Below are positions 23,543-34,339 of a DNA stretch of 64,000 nt, one piece after another; positions within the stretch are counted from its first letter, which is position 1, and every line of letters starts with the position of its first letter. The notes below the pieces were generated by a model that saw only the letters and a program-made list of their open reading frames with translations, ran no database searches and had not been told where the DNA came from. A program made the position numbers and the translations under genes. The stretch is from Orobanche coerulescens (Eukaryota; Streptophyta; Magnoliopsida; Lamiales; Orobanchaceae). The stretch spans positions 133,583,358 through 133,647,357 of the forward strand of contig CM065816.1 of the NCBI GenBank assembly GCA_033398695.1, written 5' to 3'.

Positions 23543-24936
23543 TGTTAGGAATACTTGTTAGATTTTGATGATGTCATTAATTTAAAATCAAATGTTTATT
23601 ACTTGGCAAAATTAAGGAAGAACCAAATGAGTATCTTCCATAGGCCAAAATATGTTAAGTATAACTTGGCAAAATGTAAAGAAGAACCAAATGAGTGTCT
23701 TATGTAGGCCAAAGTTAGTTAGGCTGAAAATCGGCTAAGTACTAAAGCACAGCCTAGTCCATCAGAGAAGTACAGCCGACTCCAGTCAGAGTAGCTCTGG
23801 TCAACTAAATTTATCAGAGAAGTTTGACCAGACTGCAGCCGAGGTACCTCAGGGAAGTCACCTGATCAAGACAAGTCTCAAACAGTGAACAGCCGAGAGG
23901 ACCTACCTGCAGAGATGTAAGCCGCACATCGACTACTCAACTACTGACTAGTACTCCAAGTCCACGTCAGCATGCTTTGAAAAGTCAAATATTACGGAAA
24001 GCCCACATGCAACGTGAAGAGACAAATTGGAGTGATTCCCGCGAGCGATATGATTTAATTAAATCATCCTGACCCACCGTGAAGACTTTAATCCTTTTAT
24101 ATTCAAAAGATTCGGCGCTCACATGCGAAGTCCTCACAACGGTCGGAAGATAAAATTAAATAATGGGAATCCGGCCTTGCAACGTTCGGAAAGATTAAAC
24201 AATGAAGTCTCCCTCCAACGGACGGATTTGTTGATTTGCAACGGCTACAAGGAAGAAGCTCGAGATCGTGACCTATATATATCCGGAGATTTGGCCAGGC
24301 AATACACGGTGCGAACATACATTCTAGCGATCAAAGCAAACAAAGCAATCTCAAGCAATCAAATAGCATCGTGAAAAGAGCGGATCCAAAAGTTCATATT
24401 TAAGGAAGCTCTTAAGTTGGAAGACAAACACTCTTGTCTATAATCTTGAGTACGGGGTACTTCACTTGGTTGAAGTAAGAGGCGTAAAGGCATCCAAGGA
24501 TCGAGGATCAAGAGGTGCAAGGCGGTCAGTATGTGTACAACGGCACGGATTTCCACTTTGGTTGGAAGGCATTGTATTGTGGTTGAATCACTGTAATATT
24601 TATCACTGGTTGAAAATTATAGTGAATTCATCTCCAACTGGTTTGGAGAAAAGTGGATTAGTAGAGGATTACCCCACCTCTGAGACCACTATAAATTGCC
24701 TGTGTTATTTACTGTTTTAATGCATCATACTTTAACTGCTGCATACATTGTTAAGTGTTTCATTGAGTTAATCTAGATTCGTCATCAGCTGACTTTTATC
24801 CAAGAACAAACGACTCCAAGTCATTTGTTTGACCATCAGCTGAAGGAACTCACTCTTCGTGAAAAAGAGTTCAAGAGTTTCAACAAGTCTATTCACCCCC
24901 CCTCTAGACTTGTTCCTGGACGACTTGTGACCTACA
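23543..24936 (+). repeat. Sirevirus-like 3' LTR (1394 bp)
   Basis: Nearly the same length as the 5' LTR. TATA box at about 24273-24281. Here the upstream third reads CAG/CTG cleanly, while 24290-24570 shows the CAG-to-CGG type differences, the opposite of the 5' LTR. Confidence 0.93.
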
Positions 24937-25057
24937 TCAAGTGTGTACATACATATGCATTATAAATTAGATTAGCAATGCATAAAACAATTAGCAAGTC
25001 CACTGTGCAAAATAATGAACTCAATTAATTATAAACCTCAAGGCATGAATACGTGAA

Positions 25058-26637
25058 TGTAATACCCATGATTTTCTTTTTCGGTAATTTTTCGTTTTTG
25101 GTATTTTTCTAGTTTCCAGAACTCGCTTGTGACCGTTTTGACATGTTGACAATGTTTTGTTCTTCGTGTTTGGTCATCCGAGTTCGTTTCGGTATCGTTT
25201 TGTCGAGTTCCGTGCTTTTTGGCGACTTTTCTGCACTTGAGTTCGATTCTTGCGAATCTCGTCCGAAACTGTTGTTTCGACTTTCTCGTAAGTTCATTTA
25301 ATGTTATTATTCATGTTGCGAGCTTTGGCTTGGTGTTTCGATCACGTATCATGATTTTCGGGCGTTTTGGGCCATTTTTGTAATTTCCCAAAGTTTGGGG
25401 CAATTACTTCCCCTTGTCGAATTTCGAGCCTTCGGGTGGTCGGAATCGTGTGTTCTCTTAGTGCTCGGATTCGTCTTTGCGAGTACTTCGTAACCGTATC
25501 TTAATTCGTACTCAGGTTCGGGTTTCGGGGTCGTTCGGGCCATCAGAGTTGGTCCCGGCCGAGTCATGGCCGGCATCTTTGAGGCGAGGCCACTCGCCGA
25601 GTAACGCACGGTAGTGATCGGCGATTACGTCGTAAGGCCGGTTACGTCGTAAGGCCCGGCCGTGCGTACGTAACGCTTCCGGCATTTCCAGGCGGTGAGT
25701 TCGGCCATGGCGATTCGTCGTAAGCCATGGCCGATTACGTCGTAACCCGGCCGTGATCGGTCTATTTAAGGCTGTGGCGTATTTCTCGGCCATTTCTCAC
25801 TCGTTTTCTTCTCTTCCGCGGCTGAGGTTGTGTTAATCATGGAGGAGTGTTGTTATACAATTAATCCATGGAGTTGTGAGTTTAATATCATAAATCATAC
25901 AACCTATCACATCCTCCGATCTACCGATCGAATTGATTTCCTAGAAATCTAGTTTTGGGGAATTTGGGTATTTTGGTTGTTTTCGTCCGATTAATCCGAT
26001 TTAACTTAGGATTATGATGGATTGATGATTATTTAGATGTATTATATCATTTCTCTTGTTATTCCATGGTTGGATCGTATCGATTCGTTGTTTTGGTCGA
26101 GTTCTTAGTCGACGCCTTGAAGGTGTCCGACAAAAGGTCTTAGAGGGGGGAATTGGGCGTTGAATGATTATTACCCATCGTAAGATTGTTGATTTATCAT
26201 TGGTATGACTTAGGGACGAAATACTTGTGAAGAACTCGAGTCGGAACCCTCCCGTTCGTTGTCTTCTTCGGGGTCCGAGCTTCCTAGTTGAATCGTGTTC
26301 TTCGGAGTGTTCGGTAGCGGTCATTAAGTCGAGCTTTCCCGTTGCTCCGCGTGCGTTGGACTTGAGGCCTGTATCTCGTCTATATTCTTTATACTTTGAG
26401 AATGTGATGTGTCGTGAATTTAACGTGGACATTTTATGTACTATGTGATCGAGTTGTATTTTAGTTTCATCAGATGTACGGTTATGCTGTGTTTTGAGAG
26501 ACCTAATCGGTCTACGGTATTATGTTTTGGTCAAGTTGACCGCATGTGGGTTTTGATTTGTAGTCTCCCGCCTGGTAGCTCCTTGTGGAAAGGGGTCTAC
26601 GGCGTGTAATATCCCTGAGTGGATTGGGGGTGTTACA
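25058..26637 (+). repeat. E2 5' LTR with 1.26-kb internal deletion
   Basis: Starts TGTAATACCC and ends GGGGTGTTACA. Compared with the 3' LTR it lacks the sequence corresponding to 30714-31978. The junction at 26426-26430 is TGGAC, which occurs at both ends of the missing segment (30709-30713 and 31974-31978), so the loss probably happened between these short repeats. Confidence 0.9.
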
Positions 26638-26641
26638 TAAA

Positions 26642-26655
26642 TGGTATCAGAGTTT
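26642..26655 (+). other. E2 primer-binding site
   Basis: TGGTATCAGAGTTT follows the LTR end by four bases, as in E1; it is of initiator tRNA-Met type. Confidence 0.82.
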
Positions 26656-26847
26656 AGGTTTGCGAAAACCTAGGCAGTTGGGTCTAGTTGGGTCTTGTCG
26701 AGTCGTGTCTTGTCGGAGTCGTGTCTTGTCGTGTCACCCGGGTGAGCAGTTGTGAACAAGCGAGATCATTGCGATCCGTTGTGATCAATTGTGGTTCGTT
26801 GTGATTAGTATCGTGTTGCAGCCATTATCTCCGTGCGGCCTGTGGAC

Positions 26848-26853
26848 GTAAGT
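26848..26853 (+). promoter_or_regulatory. Candidate leader splice donor in E2
   Basis: GTAAGT within CCTGTGGACGTAAGTCTCC. The same context stands at 964-969 in E1 and on the minus strand at 46435-46440 in E3. Candidate acceptors before gag are TGAATTACAG ending at 28096 and CCATTCAG ending at 28222, one base before the gag ATG region. Confidence 0.5.
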
Positions 26854-28223
26854 CTCCTCCTTTATGTGAGGTACCTGTATTTCATGTTTTTACGTGTGCG
26901 AATTAAATGTGATGTGTGTCCTTATTTACACGGTGTTGTGTAAGGGAGTTGTATTCGATGCTTGTGACGCACGGTATACGGATATGACTGGACGTATTGA
27001 TGTTTTGACTTTGAACCGCCGTGTGGGGTGGTATGTTGTGAAATTTGTGAACCTTGATGGGTTTCGAAAGTGTGCCTACAGTTGATTCGGTGAAAATCTC
27101 AAATGATAGTCTTGATATATGTTTTAACTTGATGCGCCCGAAATGTGTTTGGTTGAATTTGTGATTTTGTTTGTCGTTTGAGCAGGTGGTTTTTAGTTCG
27201 ATCAGTTTGTTTGGACTATCGTAATTATTCCGCTGCGGGTAGATTTGAGAATATATTTTTGAGGGGCCATAAGGGTCGGAACATTTTTGTGAAAGTTGAT
27301 TTTGAAAATATTTTTATGGTTCGATTAAACCAGCAGCCCGTATGAATTTTGAAATCGGTCGAGATTTGACAGAGTTAATCCTGTATTTTCAAATGACACC
27401 ATCAGGCGGTATGAGGAAAAATGTATATTAATGTATTTCGGGTACTGCAAAATATTACCGTCACCTTCGGTTGAGACCAAAAGAATTTTGAAAAATTTCT
27501 GTTATATGTTTGTTATGTTGTTTTGCCCGTCGGAAAATATTTACAGTACCTTTGCTGTTACAATTCTATAGGTAATCATTTTGTGTTGCTCAATCTCTAT
27601 CGACCTAATCATATGGTCCGTCTGTGACGATCGTGAACCCTAACTCCGATATCAGTATTGCACTTAGTTGCTTCACCTGTGTGGATATTATTGACGTATT
27701 ATATATTGTCACAATTCTTGTTAGCAAGTTATGGGTGTACGCCCAGATACGATGATTTCATAGTTCGGTTTAATTGTGTTGTTTCTTTGACATTATCCGG
27801 ATGTGGTAATTCAGAATGTTTTGTACATGGTTTTCAAAACGAGATAGATATGATAATAGATTCATAGTTTTGATCAAACTTTTCTTTTCTAAGATTCGCT
27901 TCAGCAAATTTTTCAAATTCAGGAATTTTAAAATGCTATCATTTGGACAAGCACCTTGAAAAAAATTTTGTTTTTAAAATATTACCCATATTCGACCCTG
28001 ATGATATGTTTGTGGTTTTGACCGTGATAAACTTGGTAAAGGTAAATGCGTTATGTTAACATGGCTAAGTGAATGATTTATGAATTTGAATTACAGCCGT
28101 TGCAGTGATAGTTCATGTATTCGTGTTACAACTCGGAATGAGTATTTTATTGTGTTATTGTTGGTTGCTCTATATTGATTATGTGGTGGTTGTTTTGTTG
28201 TTCTGAACGGTTGTCCATTCAGT

Positions 28224-29190
28224 ATGCCGAGAGGTCGAGGTCGTGGTAACCCTCCGCGCGACCAGGATCGTACTACCGGTAATGGAATTAGTCTTGGTGT
28301 TGCTCCGTGCTCCAACAGGTGGCAGACCAGATGACACATTTAGCTCAGGTGGTTCAGCGTAACCATACTGCGAATGAGGATGTTGGATCGACTCGGTGGC
28401 TTAGAGAAGTGGTTCGTATGCGTCCCCCTCGCTTTGCAGGAGCGGGTGATACTTTGGGCTGGGACGGTTGGCTTATCCAATTGGAGAAGATTTTCAAGGC
28501 GATTGGTTGTCCCGAGGAGCGGAGGATTCCTATCGCTCAGTTCATTCTCGTTGATGACGCCGTTAACTGGTGGGAGGCCGTTGAGCCTCAAGATCATGCT
28601 GTTACTTGGGAAGAATTCAAGAAGTTGATGGAAGCGGAGTTTTGCCCGAGGCCGATTCGAGAGCAGAGGATCCGAGATTTTTACCTAGTCGAGCCACATG
28701 ATGTACCCGTGTCGCAGGCTATTGTCGATTATAGTCGACAGCTCGCCTTTGTGAAGAATCAGGTGAGGACCGAGGAGGACAAGATCCATCATTTTGATAT
28801 GCGGATGAGACCAGAGATTCGACAGTACATGTCGGGTTTCACTTGTGCTACTTTGAGAGAGTATCAGAATCGAGCCATGGCGTACGAGATGGCATCGTTA
28901 TCTACTGGGCCTTCGCATGAGTCGAAGAGACAGAGGGACGTCCTGAGATTTTTCGGACGGTGCAAGAGACGGAAATTCTTCTCATCGAGTTTCGCGTAGT
29001 CGTGCGGCGAAACCTTCAATTTCTTCGTTCGGTGGAACCAAGAGTTCCAAGTTGTCTTCTTTGACTCCTAGTCGACCGGGAGGTGCTTTAACGCAATGTT
29101 CGGTCATGTGCAAGCTAATTGTCCTTCGCAACGGATTACTTGTTATAATTGTGGACTCGAGGGCCACAGAGTTCAGTATTGTGAATTATT
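28224..29190 (+). pseudogene. E2 gag (frameshifted)
   Basis: ATG at 28224 begins a basic Arg/Gly-rich start (MPRGRGRGN). After a shift near 28300 the frame 28307-28999 carries the retrotransposon gag domain of Gypsy elements: WDGWLIQLEKIF, VNWWEAV, WEEFKKLMEAEFCP and the DFYLVEP...YSRQLAF region. After further shifts at about 28940-29000, 29090-29185 encodes a partial and then a complete CCHC knuckle (CYNCGLEGHRVQYC). Gag makes the particle. There is no pol after it; the sequence runs straight to the polypurine tract. Some shifts lie at CGG where CAG is expected. Confidence 0.82.
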
Positions 29191-29330
29191 CCATGAGGTT
29201 TCCCAGAATCGTGTTTCGGCATCGGTATCGGGATCGGTTCGTCGGGACCGTTGAGATTTTGTCGGCCGTGCTTTGTTGTTTGTGACTTCACTTTTTTTTT
29301 AGTTTAAGTTTCGGGACGAAACTTTTTTTT

Positions 29331-29342
29331 TGAGGGGTAGAA
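29331..29342 (+). other. E2 polypurine tract
   Basis: TGAGGGGTAGAA precedes the 3' LTR, after GTTTCGGGACGAAAC. Confidence 0.85.
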
Positions 29343-29839
29343 TGTAATACTCGTGATTTTCTTTTTCGGTAATTTTTCGTTTTTGGCATTTTTCTAGTTT
29401 CCAGAACTCGCTTGCGACCGTTTTGACATTTTGACAATGTTTTGTTCTTCGTGTTTGGTCATCCGAGTTTGTTTCGGTATCGTTTTGTCGAGTTCCGTGC
29501 TTTTTGGCGACTTTTCTGCACTTGAGTTCGATTCTTGCGAATCTCGTCCGAAACTGTTGTTTCGACTTTCTCGTAAGTTCATTAATGTTATTATTCATGT
29601 TGCGAGCTTTGGCTTGGTGTTTCGATCACGTATCGTGATTTTCGGGCGTTTTGGGCCATTTTCGTAATTTCCCAAAGTTTGGGGTAATTACTTCCCCTTG
29701 TCGAATTTCGAGCCTTCGGGTGGTCGGAATCGTGTGTTCTCTTAGTGCTCGGATTCGTATTTGCGAGTACTTCGTAACCGTATCTTTGATTTATACTCAG
29801 GTTCGGGTTTCAGGGTCATTCGGGCCATCGGAGTTGGTC

Positions 29840-30025
29840 CCGGCCGAGTCATGGCCGGGCATGCTGGGGCCAGGCCAGCCCTGGCCGAGTAACGTACGGT
29901 AGTGATCGGCAGTTACGTACGTAAGGCCCTGGCCGGTAACGTACGTAACGCTTCCGGCATTTCCAGGCAGTGAGTTCGGCCATGGCCGGTTACGTACGTA
30001 AGCCATGGCCGATTCGTCGTAACAC
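29840..30025 (+). promoter_or_regulatory. TTACGTACGTAA / CCATGGCC palindromes upstream of E2 TATA
   Basis: Three copies of TACGTACGTAA-like units and several GGCCATGGCC / CCTGGCC units lie within 190 bp, ending about 15 bp before TTATTTAAGG. The 5' LTR has the same zone at about 25555-25760, but there the units read TTACGTCGTAA. Confidence 0.6.
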
Positions 30026-31050
30026 GGCGGCGATCGGCTTTATTTAAGGCCTGGCAGTGTATTTCTCAGCCATTTCTCACTCGTTTTTCTTCTCTTCCGC
30101 GGCTGAGGTTGTGTTAATCATGGAGGAGTGTTGTTATACAATTAATCCATGAAGTTTCGAGGTTCATATCATCAGTCATCCATCCTATAACATCCTCCGA
30201 TCTACCGAATCAGGTCAGATTTCCTAGAAATCTAGTTTTGGGGAATTTGGGTATTTTGGTTGTTTTCGTCCGATTAATCCGATTTAACTTAGGATTATGA
30301 TGGATTGATGATTATTTAGATGTATTATATCATTTCTCTTATTATTCCATGGTTGGATCGTATCGATTCGTTGTTTTGGTCGAGTTCTTAGTCGACGCCT
30401 TGAAGGTGTCCGACAAAAGGTCTTAGAGGGGGGAATTGGGCGTTGAATGATTATTACCCATCGTAAGATTGTTGATTTATCATTGGTATGACTTAGGGAC
30501 GAAATACTTGTGAAGAACTCGAGTCGGAACCCTCCCGTTCGTTGTCTTCTTCGGGGTCCGAGCTTCCCAGTTGAATCGTGTTCTTCGGAGTGTTCGGTAG
30601 CGGTCATTAAGTCGAGCTTTCCCGTTTCTCCGCGTGCGTTGGACTCGAGGCGAGTATCTCGTCTATATTCTTTATACTTTGAGAATGTGATGTGTCGTGA
30701 ATTTAACGTGGACTCGTTAGTGACGGTATATTTAACCGTAACTTACTTTAAATGAAGATGTGATTTTATGAAGGTAATTACGAACGTAAACTTTAGTTTC
30801 AAGAATAATGATAACTACCTCTTCATGTTATTTTGTGCTTAAAATAAATACTAGAAATGAGTAGTTAACCGAAGAATTGTGGAATCGCGTAATACTTATA
30901 TTATTTGCTCGTTGGCCTTTTTCCTGAATGATGGTGTGCTGTGGATGTTGTGCCCTTGTTGAAGTTATGATGCGTTAACCTATGTGTTACGTGGTTGCGG
31001 TTGTGGTGAATATTATACCTTTGTTATTGTGTATAGTAGAGAGTTGAGAT

Positions 31051-31390
31051 GTTATCCGGGTAGGGGTCCCATTGAGGCCTCCGGAGGCGCGTGCTTGCGA
31101 GTACGACCAGACGTACGTTGTGACCATAAGGTTATCAATTCGGGTAGCTCTGGGGAGGGCTCCGAGAATCGGCACTTGCGAGTGCGATGTCATGATAACT
31201 TATGGGCGTACTTGAATGATGTTATCCGGGTAGGGTCCGTCGAGGCCTCCGGAGGCGCGTGCTTGCGAGTACGGCCAGATGTTACGATTTGACCATAAGG
31301 TTATCTAATCGGGTAGGTCTGGAGAGGGCTCCGAGAATCGTCACTTGCGAGTGCGATGTCAAGATAACTTATGGGTGTGTTCGAGTTTAT
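31051..31390 (+). repeat. 170-bp tandem duplication in E2 3' LTR
   Basis: Two units begin GTTATCCGGGTAGG at 31051 and 31221 and share GAGGCCTCCGGAGGCGCG, CTTGCGAGTACG and the TAACTTATGGG end. A shorter third start (CTAATCCGGGAGGG) follows at about 31400. The segment is absent from the 5' LTR because of its deletion. Confidence 0.8.
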
Positions 31391-32190
31391 TCTTGATGAG
31401 CTAATCCGGGAGGGACCCTTTGGGGCCACGGAGACGTTTTGACTGTTGATTTGATATCTCTGAATTGTTTATGTTTGAATCTTGAATCACGATTATATTG
31501 GTGAATATGGTTTTGGTCTTGAGGTTTGAGTTGAGAATAAAATCATTTGTATGATTTTGAAAGAAAACCTTTGAAAAGGAAAAACATTCATATTTCAGGA
31601 CTTTACACTGAGACCCCCGAAGTCTCTAAATAATCTCTTATAGTGATTTCTGGAGTAATCCCCATGGTTTGTTTTAAAGAAATTAATTTTCAAAAGACTT
31701 TAGATTCGGGGATCGTGTTACTACCTTGTCGAAATGTTATTTTCATAACGGTTGTATTCTTGATGTATAATTGTATAGCTTGGTTACTTGCTAGCGATTC
31801 CATCGCTAACCCCTCGTTGCGGATTTTGTTATTTATTCCAGGTGTTATGACTGGAGAGTGAGCAACCACAGGATTGGCTCGGAGGATGATGCAATGCAGC
31901 GATACTAGTCACAGTTGTAGTCTGTCGTCTGTCAGTGATATGTCGGTTTGAGTTCTTATCATCCTTGAGGGGATGGACATTTTATGTACTATGTGATCGA
32001 GTTGTATTTTAGTTTCATCAGATGTACGGTTATGCTGTGTTTTGAGAGACCTAATCGGTCTACGGTATTATGTTTTGGTCAAGTTGACCGCATGTGGGTT
32101 TTGATTTGTAGTCTCCCGCCTGGTAGCTCCTTGTGGAAAGGGGTCTACGGCGTGTAATATCCCTGAGTGGATTGGGGGTGTTACAGTGAA

Positions 32191-33253
32191 CATGTACGCA
32201 GTTATCGTTATTTTGCTTTTGTTTTTATATCTATGTAGTTCTACTTTGCAAATGTACAGTCGTAGATGAAATTTCTGAAGAAAATCAAAAAACACACCAA
32301 AAAAGAAAAAAGAAACTTCAATTACTACAGTGACTAGAAAGAAGGAAGGAAGATGAAATTCCTTATTAACAACATTGAATTTATTTCAACATTACTGAAA
32401 TACTGAAATTATATAGCAACAATAAACTTTTTGAACCTTTTGAATTATATAGCAACATTGAATTTATTTCAACATAATCTTCCAAAATTACACCAATACT
32501 GAAATACACTATAATTGATCATATAGTAATACAGCAAAAAAAAAGGAATCAGATAAAAATATCAATCACCACAATGCAAAAAAATCATTCAAAAAAACAT
32601 CAATTAGAAGATGCAAATACTACAATTTAGGAATGACAATCAAAATCTGAGATTTAAGACCGAAGAGAAATCAAAAAATCAAAGCTACGGGAGGACTGAG
32701 GAGAGGGGATCTGAAATGCAAATAAACAAATTTAGGACCGTATAAAATCGACTGAACACTGCAAATAACTAACATGGGCTGCGGATGGTGCTGACGGGAG
32801 GAAGGGACGGTGCTGCAGAGTGCGGACGACTAATGTGGTGGAGCGGACGCCGGAGACGACCACGGAAAACTGAACCGAGAGGGACTGAGGGAGGCGCGGC
32901 GACGGCGTGGAGTGGTGGAGCCGTGGTTCGTGGAGAGATTGAGGGTGAGGGAGGAGGCACGGCGGCGCGGGCGGGAGACTGAGAGTGAGAAGGGTAGAGA
33001 ATGAGGGGAGACGGGAGACGGGGAGAGTCTGGAAGTGTGGGAGGCAGACGATTAGATTTAGATTAGGGTAGTAAAAATAAATAGTAAAATTATTATTTAA
33101 TAAATAATAATTAATAAATAATGGTTATTAATTTTGTACGGTTCTCGGTTAAACCGAAACCGTTTTATCCACGAAACCCCTAACCAAAAACTGACCCGAG
33201 AACCGTACTAACGGTTCTCGGTTAACCGGAACCGCTCAGTTCCAGTTCCGGTT
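32191..33253 (-). other. Right part of the hAT element
   Basis: AT-rich DNA (32191-32690) then a GC-rich block (32760-33050) that could be the 5' untranslated exon of the minus-strand transposase, then A/T-rich and GGTTCTCGGTTAACCG-type subterminal repeats. Small frames in the GC-rich block are Pro/Arg-rich and not convincing. Confidence 0.5.
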
Positions 33254-33521
33254 CAGATTTCCAATGAATTTTTAGGAAATGGGTTGAGATAAAAATGGAT
33301 GGCGACTCAATTTTGAACTAATTTATTAATGGTATAATATTTAATTTTTAGAAATTAAATTATAAATTGTGAATCTATTTTTGAAGAAATGAGGAGATAA
33401 ATACAGAATTTTATTTTTCTCAAAATCGGTTTTCAGTGAATGTGAATAAATGATTAAAGTTGACCATCTAACTGAATTTAATGAAAATGTAAGAGTTAAA
33501 ATAAGATATAAAAAGTCGTCC

Positions 33522-33759
33522 GCATGGGCAGCTCAACTGGTTCCTGGGTGGCAGATTGCTACAAGGACGCAGGTTCGAGTCCTGGCAACCGCAATGTGGG
33601 AGTTTTATCCCTCCAATGTGGGGGATAGCTCCTTGTGGGCACCAGACACTATTCCTACCACCTAGTGGGCCGTTGAGTCACCATAATTTAATTCCTCCAC
33701 CAATCCCTGTCGGGCCGGGGGTGGGGGCACTAGGGGCGAGGAATTTCGCCTTTTGCTAC
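33522..33759 (+). mobile_element. tRNA-derived SINE (238 bp)
   Basis: A Pol III box A-like sequence (GCAGCTCAACTGG, about 33528-33540) and a perfect box B (GGTTCGAGTCC, 33572-33582) stand at tRNA spacing near the 5' end. The body ends TTTCGCCTTTTGCTAC. A 19-bp TSD flanks it: AAGATATAAAAAGTCGTCC (33503-33521) and the same with one extra A and one change (33760-33779). It has no protein; SINEs use LINE enzymes. Confidence 0.85.
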
Positions 33760-33861
33760 AAGATATAAAAAAGTCATCCCATATTAGAAAAATGAAGTCT
33801 TCTTAACTAGGTTATTAAGTAAAAGGATGTATGATTAGTTCAACAAGCTAATAGTCTATAC

Positions 33862-34331
33862 TAGGAGTGGTATATCGTACCGTACTGATACTTTTTGTCG
33901 ATACCGTATATCGTACCGAAATTTACGATACAACAAAATTCATACCGATACCGTACCGAGAGTTTGGGTGCACCGAAATTTCGGTATGGCTTTCGTTCCA
34001 TACCGATACCGTATCGAAATTTCGGTATACCGAAATTTATTTCGGTGTCGGTATATACAGTACTTATTGAAATACCGAATTACCAAATATCGAAAAAAAT
34101 TAGACCAAACAACTAAAATACTAAAAAAAATCGATATATATATATATATATTATAATACCGATTTTTTATAGTATTTCGGTATATACCAAAATATTGAAA
34201 GCTATTAACGTACTGGAAATTTTCCGTACGGTACGATATAGTACCAAAAAATCGGTGTATAACGAAATTTTTGGTACTTTTGGTACGGTAAATTCGATAT
34301 TTCTGCATTTCGGTATATTTTGTCACCCCTT
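33862..34331. mobile_element. hAT MITE (470 bp), TACCGAAA-rich
   Basis: Ends TAGGAGTGG... and AAGGGGTGACAA (reverse complement of the right end) with an exact 8-bp TSD GTCTATAC (33854-33861, 34332-34339). The inside is built from repeated CGGTATACCGAAATTTCGG-like units that fold strongly, plus a (TA)n run near 34135. No coding capacity; the frames seen come from the repeat. Confidence 0.82.
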
Positions 34332-34339
34332 GTCTATAC

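Larger units (their letters stand above)
12975..24936 (+). mobile_element. Sirevirus-like Copia retrotransposon, complete (12 kb)
   Basis: LTRs at 12975-14371 and 23543-24936 flank gag, protease, integrase, reverse transcriptase, RNase H and an additional long ORF in the env position. The TSD TCAAG is exact (12970-12974, 24937-24941). Sirevirus affiliation rests on the Copia domain order plus the large 3' ORF and the long coiled-coil gag. Both LTRs differ mostly at CAG/CTG-type sites in patches, so the true LTR divergence is hard to judge. Confidence 0.93.
25058..32185 (+). mobile_element. E2: gag-only LTR retrotransposon (Del/Tekay-like, non-autonomous)
   Basis: LTRs at 25058-26637 (with an internal deletion) and 29343-32185. 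The TSD GTGAA is exact (25053-25057, 32186-32190). The interior of 2.7 kb has an iMet-type primer site, a gag-like gene and a polypurine tract, but no protease, reverse transcriptase or integrase. Inserted in the hAT element. E1 and E3 share its terminal sequences and leader. Confidence 0.92.
29343..32185 (+). repeat. E2 3' LTR (full length, 2843 bp)
   Basis: Contains a palindrome zone with TTACGTACGTAA-type units (about 29840-30025), a TATA-like TTATTTAAGG near 30038, a pyrimidine-rich start region, a 170-bp tandem duplication (31051 and 31221) and a hairpin at 31792-31808. Confidence 0.92.
12252..33253 (-). mobile_element. Decayed hAT transposon, split by two retrotransposons
   Basis: The left end TAGTCCTGTCGAACGG followed by GGTTCCGGTTAATCGG has hAT form. 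Near the right end the same CGGTTCCGGTTAACCG block occurs in inverted orientation (about 33215-33235). Flanks GAGATTTC (12244-12251) and CAGATTTC (33254-33261) fit an 8-bp hAT TSD with one mismatch. The minus strand encodes a BED zinc finger (12502-12963). Without its two insertions it is only about 1.9 kb, so most of the transposase is gone. The exact right terminus is uncertain because the outermost bases of the two ends do not match well. Confidence 0.6.

Noticed and set aside
32769..32982. Small GC-rich frames on both strands
   Set aside because: Low-complexity Pro/Arg/Gly products in the likely untranslated part of the hAT element.
33867..34326. Tyr/Arg/Ile-rich frames on both strands
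   Set aside because: Products of CGGTATACCGAAATT repeats inside the hAT MITE.
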